Positions 24,719 through 33,100 of a DNA stretch of 35,672 nt are shown here, piece by piece (the first letter of the stretch is position 1; the number at the start of each line of letters is the position of its first letter). The translations under genes were made by a program, and so were the position numbers. The notes under the pieces are model-generated. The model searched no databases. It was given only the letters and a program-made list of their open reading frames with translations, and was not told the DNA's origin. The stretch spans positions 1-35,672 of the forward strand of contig JAACDM010000298.1 of NCBI GenBank assembly GCA_009936795.1, given 5' to 3'. This DNA is from Verrucomicrobiaceae bacterium (GTDB lineage: Bacteria > Verrucomicrobiota > Verrucomicrobiia > Verrucomicrobiales > DEV007).

Positions 24719-25218
24719 TTCGCGCAGCCTGTACGATCATCGACGAGAGGGAAATCCTCGTTGCGGGCAGTCAGGCTATATTGGCCGGAGACGTGCCAGA
24801 TTCGCGGATCCTCCTCCAATCGATGGAAGCGGATATGCTCAGTCTGAAAGATCCAAGCCATGCGGAACTCATTGATGGATCGATCGGTGAACTGTCGATG
24901 TTCCACGAAACGTTTGGTTACTATGCTCATGGCATCGATTTAGAAACCCTCACCCTAGCGGATGGTTGGCAAGGGCGACTGGTCCCCGTCAAAACGGAAG
25001 GTACGCTTGGAAATCGAGGCCTCTGTCTCTCAGTTCCAGATGTCATGCTAGCGAAACTCGCCGCAGGGCGGGACAAGGATCGGCTGTATGTTAGAGAAGC
25101 ATTGCATCTAAAGCTTGTTGAGAGGGAAGCAATTGAGGAACTCATCGATTTGAGCGAGGATTCGAAATTTCGTGAGACCTTACGGCAGCGGCTTACCCGA
25201 TGGATTATGGTTCACTAG
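24691..25218 (+). CDS. DUF6036-type nucleotidyltransferase
   Basis: 175 residues. The pattern EREILVAGSQAILAGDVPDS, then a short acidic strand SMEADML, matches the nucleotidyltransferase fold with a G-S motif and downstream E-x-D metal ligands. It continues with DGSIGELSMFHETFGYYAHG, LPV-like strand RLVPVKTEG, LCLSVPDVMLAKLAAGRDKD and a helical C-terminus. This agrees with DUF6036 family proteins, relatives of MNT/AbiEii-type toxins that modify tRNA or proteins by NMP transfer; the target here is unknown. The ATG at 24691 lies within the upstream partner gene. It converges with the LamG gene, whose stop is 10 bases beyond its own. The small two-gene unit would be easily gained or lost. Confidence 0.78.
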   Translation: MQRAQLEHLIRAACTIIDEREILVAGSQAILAGDVPDSRILLQSMEADMLSLKDPSHAELIDGSIGELSMFHETFGYYAHGIDLETLTLADGWQGRLVPVKTEGTLGNRGLCLSVPDVMLAKLAAGRDKDRLYVREALHLKLVEREAIEELIDLSEDSKFRETLRQRLTRWIMVH

Positions 25219-25228
25219 ATCCTATTTG

Positions 25229-28200
25229 TTAGGGAGCAACGCGGGCGCGGTAGTAACCTGCTGTCCGCCCTGCACGGTCAGCATCAGTGTCGCTGAAGGA
25301 TTCAGTCACGCCAGATGCGATCACGTTCCAAGTAACGAGGTCTTCCGAGTATTCGACGTTGGCTGTGACGCCCGCAGGGATGGCGAACTGAAGACCGTCA
25401 GCTGCACGAACCACCTCGAAGAGATCTGCAGGGCGTCCAGTCATCTCACCACCATCGCCAGGAATGACCTCACCTGGGTTGTTGAGGAGGAACGTGATCT
25501 TCTCAAGATCTAACGCTTCTCCATAGATCTGGACATCATCAATGATTCCATCGAACCCGAAGCTTCCATTCGCAGCACCGATTTGGAGCACCGAAGGTGT
25601 GGAGTCATCGATTGCAGTCACTGCATTGTCTCGACCAGCTTCCTCGCCATTAACGAAGAAAGCTGCCGTCGGATCGCCGTCGACGACTGCGTAAGTGGCC
25701 ACCACGTGGGCAGGTTCTCCAGGGGTGAGGACGCTACCCGTGGTGAGGGTTTGGTCCCCACTTGAGAACCAAGCCAAGCTTCCCCCGGAGACTGCCACGG
25801 CAAAGGGGGAGCCGATGCTCTCAGATCCCTTGGCTACGAGGACCGACGTCGTGGCCGCTTCGGCGGACTGATTCACCCACATGGAAATGCTAAAGGCTTC
25901 AAGCGCAGGCAATCCCGCACTGGTGGGAATCTCCCCAAAGCCTGCCCCAGCGCCTTCTGCGCTGTTCAGGCTCACTGCCGTGCCCGATGCTAGGGCCGCT
26001 TCATTCAAAAGAACCTCACCGTCATTGGCTGTTCGGAAGACGCCTTGCACGCCATTGCCCGAGGCGTCTAACATCGTTGTTCCCTCTGTTTCGTCGAGTT
26101 TATAGTGCGCTAACAACGCATTGGAATTCGGAATCAAGGCGGAGAGGTCTAGTGTTTCGATAGGATCACCCTCGTCGTTCGTGTCTACTTCCAAGAAGGC
26201 GACAAAGCCACCCGATCGTCCCTGAGGATCAAAGGTTACCATTAGCGTCACGGATTCTCCTGGCTCCAAACTGGCGGGTAACTCTCCACTGAGTGCATAA
26301 TTATCGAGATTTGGTCCAGTGATGCGGGAGCCTGTTAGAGTGAGGGTGTTCTCGCGACCGCGGTTCTCAACCGTGATCTCTCGCGTGACGACACCTGGGC
26401 TTCTTCCGAGGTCGCCAAAGGCACCCCGCAGACGAACATTGGGATCTTCAGATCCTGGCAGAATCCCGCCGTTGCGAAGCTCTTTCACCGTTGCAGGATC
26501 GAGTGCGGTCTCGAAGATAAAGGCGCGATCAATCAACCCGACCCAGCCTTCGGTGTCGTTGTCCGGCCGGAGACTACCGATCGATAACGTATCCTGGCCA
26601 ACATTGAAGACCGTGGGTTCCGTCATGGAAACGAGTTCGTCTTCAGTCGTGTCGGCATTGAGATCGACATAGACGGTGACTTCGTTCTTTGGCTGGTTGT
26701 AGACGGTGGCAATGAACGTCCAATCAACCGTATTTTCCGGTGCGGGCAGATCAATCACGGGACGGCCATTTCCGATGAAAGAGGTGTATCGGAAACTCTC
26801 TGGATCCACCGCGCCGCCATCCAGTCGATGATCCAATCCGATTGTCCGATCCCAACCGCCATTGTCGTGTCCCATGATCTTGCGCAGTCCGGGATCTAGG
26901 TTCTCCGTTTTGACCCACGCTCCCATGGTCAACTCAGGAATTTTACTCACATTGATGTCAATGGGGGCAATCAAGCGCTGCGTGCCATCGAACTGAAAAG
27001 CTCCGGTCTCTTGAAAACCGGTTTCACTCGCGTAGGTCGGATCGACATCGGCGCTTTCCAAGGTGTTACCGGATTCGGAATCATCGTTGAAGGGAGTGGA
27101 CGGGTCGTCGAAGGAGTAATAGCCGATCAAGGCGTCCTCCGGGTTTTGAATGGGCACTACGGCAGAGATATCAATCTCTGCGAAACGGCTCGTCGCATCA
27201 TTGCTCACGACCAGAAGCGAGGCTCGGAAGCTGCCAAACTCGCCTTCTGAGTCAAACGTGACCGGAATGTTTGCATTGGCACCGGCGGCAATCGAGGTGG
27301 GCACATCGCCTAGGGTGAACCTGCTAGCGTCACTGCCAATCAAGGTCACTCTGTTGACGGAAAGAGATTGCGTCGCTCCCCCATTCTCGATCGTCACCAT
27401 GCGAGAGGTTTCTCCGGAGCCCACCGTGCCAAAGGGCGAAATAAGAGGGCCATTGAGCAAGGGATCACCACTCTCAGAAGACGGCGTCGTGGCCGAAAGA
27501 TCAATCGTCTGGACGGGCTGCCCGGCATCGTTGCTTTCCACTAATAGTTTCGCAGAAAACGCGCCCGCTTCACCACCAGGATCGAAAGTAATGTCCACCG
27601 CCGCATTTACACCGGGGGCGATCATTCCGGGAGTTGCTGCCGGGGTGAAGTAGCTCGCATCCTCTCCGGTCACGGTCAGATTCGTCACGTTGAGAGGATT
27701 GCTAGCGCCGTTATTGGAAATAGTAAGTGGCCGCGTCACCGGATCGCGCGTTTCCAGTGGCCCAAAGATGGTCTGCGACGATACGAGTATGTTGGGATCA
27801 TCAGGACCGAGAATGGCATCTCCAACCATGTCACGGATGGAGGTGATTTCTCTGGCCGTCAGGGCGCTCTTATACACAAAGGGGTTGTCGATCAACCCGA
27901 CCCATCCCTCATTCGCGTTGTCGGGCCGAATATTCCCGATGGAGAATTGGCTCTGTCCAGCTCCAAACACGGCAGGCTCGGTCACGACGACCAGCTCGTC
28001 CGAAGTCGAACGGGCCTCAAGGTCGACGTAGACGGTGACCTCTTCCGCATCCTGATCATAGACAGCGGCAAGGAATGTCCAGTCATCGACATTGACCGGC
28101 CCTGGCAAATCCACCACCGGACGTCCCGTACCGATGAACGATGTGTAGCGGAATTCTCCGCTGCGATTGTCCAAGCCGATGGTGCGATCCCAACCGCCAT

Positions 28201-29884
28201 CGTCGTGTCCCATGACTTTGCGCAATCCTGGGGCGACATTGTCAGTCTTTACCCAGGCACCCCAGCTCATTTGCGGAAGCTCGCTAGGATTCACATCCAA
28301 ATCGGCAATCAAACGTTCTGTGCCGTCAAAGTGAAAGGCTCCCCCTTGGAACCCGTTCTCGCCGTTGTAGGTCGCCTCAGCCACGTCATTGGCGAGCATC
28401 GTCTCTTGACCGCTGCTATCGGTGAGCGGCGCTGCTGCATCATCAAACGTCCAATAGGCGATCAGATCTTCGCGCGGCGGAAGCCAGTCATTCATTGAGG
28501 GGCGAGTGACTCTAGCAGACAGGTCGATCATCGTGAGCGGTGCTCCAAAGTCATCTGATTCAATCACCAGAGAAGCGGCAAAATCCCCAAAGACGTCGCC
28601 AGGATCAAAGGCTACAACGACATTGTCAGTGGCCCCGGCTGCGATGCTCTCCGGTGCCGAGACGACCTCGTAGAAGCTCATTTGATCCCCACTCAAGGTC
28701 ACGGAAGCCAGATTGAGAGGCATGGTCGCCCCTTCATTGCTGATCGCGACCATCCCTTCCACGCGACCGGGACTTTCCCCCACGTTGCCGAAGACCTCGT
28801 CTCCTGCTAGCGAAATGCGCGGATCGCTGGGAAGCAGCCCTCCGAGTGCGGCGGTTTTCCCACCATCTCGAAGACGCCGAATCTGCCCTGGATCAAGCGC
28901 TGCATCGAAGAGAAAGGCGTTGTCAATCAAGCCAATCCAACCTTCTGCCGTATTGTCCGGGCGAAGACTGCCCAGGGACATGGTTGGAAAGCCGTCGCCA
29001 AATCCTGTCGGCTCGGTCACACCAACGAGCGTGTCTTCTGTCGTACTCGAATCGACGTCGACATAGACGGTGACCCGATTGTTAGGGTGATCATAGACGG
29101 CCGCGATGAAAGTCCAGTCGTCCCCGCTTTCCGGTCCTGGGGTTCCCACCGCAGGGCGTCCATTGCCAATAAACGAAGTGTAACGAAAGCCGTCCCCGGC
29201 AGCGCGGGCATCCAATCCGATGGTCCGGTCCCAGCCGCCATTGTCATGGCCCATGATCTTGCGCTGGCCTTCGCTGAGATCCGAAGTCTTGACCCAAGCG
29301 CCCATCGTAAGTTCTGGGATGGTGCCAGGATTCACATCAATGGGGATTTCCAAATGAGTGGCATCGAAATCATAGGCGCCACCTTCCACTCCACCGTCGT
29401 CAACATAGGTTGGATCTGCCGTCGCACTGACAAGATCATTCCCAGAGGCGCTGTCGTCGGTCATTGGAGCCGCTGCATCATCGAAAGAATAGAAGCCAAT
29501 GGGAGTGGCACCAGTTGCCAATGAAGGAGTGCTATCAGGATCACCTGGATTGGTGACCTCTGCACCCGCCGAGGCCTCGCCATCTCCGTCAGGATCGCCG
29601 ACTTCTTCTCCATTGGTCGCGCCATCGCCATCTGAGTCCAAGGCGGCAAACGCTGGAGTCCAGAATTCTTCCCGTCCGTTTGGACTAACCAAACTGTTTA
29701 CCGCTTCACCAAAGGTTGTGCGTTGTCCGCCACCGCTGGGACTTACATGGCAGGCAGTGCAACGGAAGACGGTGCCGTTGGGAGACATGCGAGAGCGGAA
29801 GTTGCGAGCTTGAACGCTAGACCCGAAGACGAGCAGGACAAACAGTACGCTAAAACAGTGGAATGTCGATTGGGATTTCATCAT
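25229..29884 (-). CDS. Exported CxxCH protein with alternating LamG and HYDIN-like modules, 1551 aa
   Basis: I start at the first of two ATGs at 29884/29881, just before the signal peptide (SFHCFSVLFVLLVFGSS-like). A single heme-type motif CTACH lies at about residues 42-46, in the setting NGTVFRCTACHVSPSGGGQR, followed by a calcium-binding stretch DSDGDGATNGEE. Four LamG/concanavalin-like domains follow (each opens with a YYSFDD or YKLDE-type strand and contains GAWVKT and KIMGHDNGGWDR), alternating with choice-of-anchor-D/HYDIN-like beta domains (VAISNEG...LTLSG...FDPG...LDLSA). The middle spacer carries two HYDIN-like domains in a row. The C-terminus is the same beta domain as in neighbouring exported proteins. 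Redox or heme function at the N-terminus and carbohydrate or surface binding elsewhere are inference. Confidence 0.85.
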   Translation of the reverse strand: MMKSQSTFHCFSVLFVLLVFGSSVQARNFRSRMSPNGTVFRCTACHVSPSGGGQRTTFGEAVNSLVSPNGREEFWTPAFAALDSDGDGATNGEEVGDPDGDGEASAGAEVTNPGDPDSTPSLATGATPIGFYSFDDAAAPMTDDSASGNDLVSATADPTYVDDGGVEGGAYDFDATHLEIPIDVNPGTIPELTMGAWVKTSDLSEGQRKIMGHDNGGWDRTIGLDARAAGDGFRYTSFIGNGRPAVGTPGPESGDDWTFIAAVYDHPNNRVTVYVDVDSSTTEDTLVGVTEPTGFGDGFPTMSLGSLRPDNTAEGWIGLIDNAFLFDAALDPGQIRRLRDGGKTAALGGLLPSDPRISLAGDEVFGNVGESPGRVEGMVAISNEGATMPLNLASVTLSGDQMSFYEVVSAPESIAAGATDNVVVAFDPGDVFGDFAASLVIESDDFGAPLTMIDLSARVTRPSMNDWLPPREDLIAYWTFDDAAAPLTDSSGQETMLANDVAEATYNGENGFQGGAFHFDGTERLIADLDVNPSELPQMSWGAWVKTDNVAPGLRKVMGHDDGGWDRTIGLDNRSGEFRYTSFIGTGRPVVDLPGPVNVDDWTFLAAVYDQDAEEVTVYVDLEARSTSDELVVVTEPAVFGAGQSQFSIGNIRPDNANEGWVGLIDNPFVYKSALTAREITSIRDMVGDAILGPDDPNILVSSQTIFGPLETRDPVTRPLTISNNGASNPLNVTNLTVTGEDASYFTPAATPGMIAPGVNAAVDITFDPGGEAGAFSAKLLVESNDAGQPVQTIDLSATTPSSESGDPLLNGPLISPFGTVGSGETSRMVTIENGGATQSLSVNRVTLIGSDASRFTLGDVPTSIAAGANANIPVTFDSEGEFGSFRASLLVVSNDATSRFAEIDISAVVPIQNPEDALIGYYSFDDPSTPFNDDSESGNTLESADVDPTYASETGFQETGAFQFDGTQRLIAPIDINVSKIPELTMGAWVKTENLDPGLRKIMGHDNGGWDRTIGLDHRLDGGAVDPESFRYTSFIGNGRPVIDLPAPENTVDWTFIATVYNQPKNEVTVYVDLNADTTEDELVSMTEPTVFNVGQDTLSIGSLRPDNDTEGWVGLIDRAFIFETALDPATVKELRNGGILPGSEDPNVRLRGAFGDLGRSPGVVTREITVENRGRENTLTLTGSRITGPNLDNYALSGELPASLEPGESVTLMVTFDPQGRSGGFVAFLEVDTNDEGDPIETLDLSALIPNSNALLAHYKLDETEGTTMLDASGNGVQGVFRTANDGEVLLNEAALASGTAVSLNSAEGAGAGFGEIPTSAGLPALEAFSISMWVNQSAEAATTSVLVAKGSESIGSPFAVAVSGGSLAWFSSGDQTLTTGSVLTPGEPAHVVATYAVVDGDPTAAFFVNGEEAGRDNAVTAIDDSTPSVLQIGAANGSFGFDGIIDDVQIYGEALDLEKITFLLNNPGEVIPGDGGEMTGRPADLFEVVRAADGLQFAIPAGVTANVEYSEDLVTWNVIASGVTESFSDTDADRAGRTAGYYRARVAP

Positions 29885-29975
29885 CGGAATGGGGTGAATT
29901 TGAGAGGGAGTCTGAAGATTTTGCAAGCGTAACTCAAGAAGATTCAACGGGCTATCAAGGACACTGCTACGAATG

Positions 29976-30133
29976 CAACGAGATGGAACTCCAGAGGTCG
30001 GGTTGGAGCTTTCCTTAGATGCCGAATGGCAATCTTACGGCACGGTGATGACGACAGGCTCCGCATCCTAACGGATGAGGACGCCATCCGGGCGCAAGTT
30101 GGAACAGGTATTTCTCGCGTGCGTGTCCGCTAA
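29976..30133 (+). pseudogene. Relic of the C-terminal domain of a CotH/LTD-type gene
   Basis: The plus strand reads QRDGTPEVGLELSLDAEWQS, then YGTVMTTGSAS, a stop, and after a frameshift LTDEDAIRAQVGTGISRVRV and R plus stop TAA (30131-30133). The final residues of the protein at 12368-16066 read LNADWQSIGTVTATSAEST, then LTDDDTTRAQVGNGYYRVRV R, so the relic is a decayed paralogous 3' end. Bases are lost where the intact gene has AEST, and the segment joining QR..TP to the ADW strand is shorter than in the intact copy. No upstream part of the gene remains. It stands tail to tail with the minus-strand CotH gene that ends at 30137. Confidence 0.75.
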
Positions 30134-30136
30134 GCG

Positions 30137-33100
30137 TTACTCAAGATCGACTCGCAATCGGGCGTAGCGCACGTTGGCTTCGCTGCCATTGCTGCGAAAG
30201 ATGAGCGTTTCTTCTCCGTTGGCAATCTCGCTTTCAGAGGCACTGTCGCTGATTTGCCAGGCCGTGAGGTCTTGGCTTAGCTCCATGGACCACGCAGCCG
30301 TGCGCTGGCTCAGCGTGCTTGGACGTATCCACCGGATTTCAATGACGCTGTCGTCGCTCACGACAGCGTTGAGGCGCGGCCGGGCGTGTGGGTCTTGTGG
30401 ATCTGTTCCTGAGAGAAACTCTAGGATATTTACCATGCCATCGCCGTCGGGATCGGCGGTGCTGCCGGAGATGCTGGCGTTTGTGCGTTCTGCTTCTGAG
30501 AAGTGGGTGTGTTGCCAAGTCTCGAGTGGGGTGAGATTGCGAGTGAACGCTGGTCGCACTGTGAAGTTGCCGGTCATGACGAGGTTGGCGGGATTGCTGG
30601 TGCCTGATAGTGCTCCGGTCCAGCCGGTGAACTGAAAGCCGTCTTCCGGAAGGGCTGTGAGCGCCACGCTGGTGCCGTCGATGTGTTGGCTTAGGTTTGG
30701 TGACAGAGTCACAGTGCCACCCGTGGTTGGTTCTAGGATTAGGGGCCAGACGTTGACGAAGGTCGCGGTGACTTGTTGGTTGGCACCTAGTGTCAGGGTG
30801 ATAGGGGATTCGGTTCCGCTCGCGGCGCCGCTCCAACTTTGGAAGATGGCGCCAGTGGATGGCGTGGCGGTTAGCGTGATGGTTTCTCCGAGGGCGTAGT
30901 CGGCTTGCTGCGGGCTTGCGTTTACGCTGCCATTTCCGATGATCTCGGTGGTGAGTGTGAATCGCGGTTGTGGTTTGAACGTGGCGGTGACACCTGTGTC
31001 AGTGTTCATCGTGACGATGAGTGGGGCTTCCGTGCCACTGGCGTCACCGCTCCACTGGTCGAACATCCAGCCGGGGGCGGCCTGGGGAGTCAACGTGACC
31101 GTTTGGCCAGCAGTGTAGCGATCGGATTGTGGAGAGGCTGTCAGGGTGCCTTGGCCTACGGTTTTGAGGTTGAGTGAGAAGGCCTCGATGGGAGCCTCGG
31201 TTTCGAGGCGGCCGGGTGTGCCGCCGATCTCTTGGCTGGCCGTCCATTGTCTTGCTTTGGTGGGGGCGTCTGGGGCCAAGGGATCGATCAAAGTGAGGGA
31301 TTTGCCTGCGCCGTCCGCTTCGAGGGGCCACGGGGCTTCGTCCACGTAGGCAAGGCTCTGGATGGTCTGACCATTACCGCCGCGCAGCTCGACGGTTTCG
31401 CCGGCGTTGGAGAGTTGGGTGCCGAGTTGGAAGGTGCCGACGACGGGGATCTCCGAGCCGTAGCGGTTTTCAAAGGCCGCGCGGTCCTCGACCAAGACGA
31501 CACTTTCCCTGGGCCCGATTTCGAAAAAATACGCATGACGATCGGTTTCAAACTCGACACCACTCGCGAAACTTGTGCCTAGCAAATGCACGTTTTCCGT
31601 GGCGCTGATATTGGTGATTTCGATGAACTCGAAATCACTCTTCCGTTCATGACCCGCAGCCATTTCAGCTTCGGTTGGCGCGCTTGGATGGTAGTGAACT
31701 TCGGTGATGCGCAAGTTTGCCGAGTTGGCAGCCACGCTACCGACCAGAAACGCACCCTCACTCAGCGGCGACCATTCACCGTTGCGTAATGTCCTGGCCC
31801 GAATTTGTGCCGATTCTGTTAAGGTGATCGGCGTTTGATAGCGTTGGGCTGTTTCTGCAATCTCACCGGCGCTGGCATCGGGCTCATCGGAGGCGATGAG
31901 TGTAGGCCAGATTAATAGGTCGCTACTGCTCGTTCCACGATTCAGGCCATGGATGGCTAGCACATTGGTGCCATTTCGCAAGGCACCCAGATGCTCGCTG
32001 ACATTGAAGCTTGCGAATTCTACGGCATTGTTGTCGCTGTGACTTGTGCTGGCATTGCTATCATGATCCAGGAGGGTGCCCACGTTTCCTGGCGCATTGG
32101 CGCGTGCAATCTCGGTGCCATTCAAGTAGGCGACAAAGCCATCGTCGTAGCGGATGCCTAGCTCGAGCGAACCGAAGCTTTCCACGGCACTCGCATTAAA
32201 CGGCACGCGTAGATAGAGAGTTTCCTGTCCGTTATCATTGACCTCGTCTCCGAAATCCAAGGCGTTGTCTATCAAATCTACATAGGCGCCATTGTTGCTT
32301 TCTTCATAACCTGCTCCCTCAGTGCCGCTGGCCCAGCCATCGTGATTGAAGGTGCGGGTCATCCAGGTGGATCTCTGGCTATCATCTTGCGGCACGGCGG
32401 CAAACTTGGTCGCCGTCTCGGTGACTAATCGGGTGGTCGTGCTGGGATCGGCTTCTTCTAACAACGGTTTGCGAGGGTCGCTTCCATCGAGTGTGTAGTA
32501 GATGACGCCTCCTGAGCTGCTGGCGAGCTGCAGCGCGGTGTTTTGATCCACCACTCCGGGGCTGGGCGATAGCATGGGTGGCTCCGTGTCTGGATACCAA
32601 CCGCGATTGCGAAATTGTTCTAGCACAACGCCTGTTCGGCGAGGAAAGTAATTGTAAAAACTGTTCCCCGTGGCTGTTCCGAGCAATTGATCGCGCACGC
32701 GCAGCCAATCGAGCCGTGTGTAGGGATTCGATCGGCCATTGTCGCCCCAGCGCGCGGATTCGATACGGCTCAATAAGTCGACGACATTGGCGCGACGCAT
32801 GTAGGCGGTCACCACGTTGGCTGGTGTGAGGACACCGTCTCCGTGGAAATGCTGATGCACGCGATCGGCGAAGAGTAGACGGAATTCAGGATTAGCGATG
32901 AGATTGTGGAAGACTTCGGTTGGCCCATTACTATCATTACGACTAGTGACATCGTGGTTAGTGCTCTCCATGCAATGCTCGGGATCCCAACTGTGGTAAT
33001 GCCATTTGCCATCGGCCGACACCCGGTTGTAAGAGGCATACCAGTTCTGATGTGCCCAGTCCGTATTGCCTACGTAGTAGTTGGCTAACATGTAGGCGAT

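Noticed and set aside
25229..29884. CRISPR-like or tandem-repeat array
   Set aside because: The repetition is at protein-domain scale (LamG and HYDIN-like modules), with diverged units over 1 kb apart and no regular short spacers.
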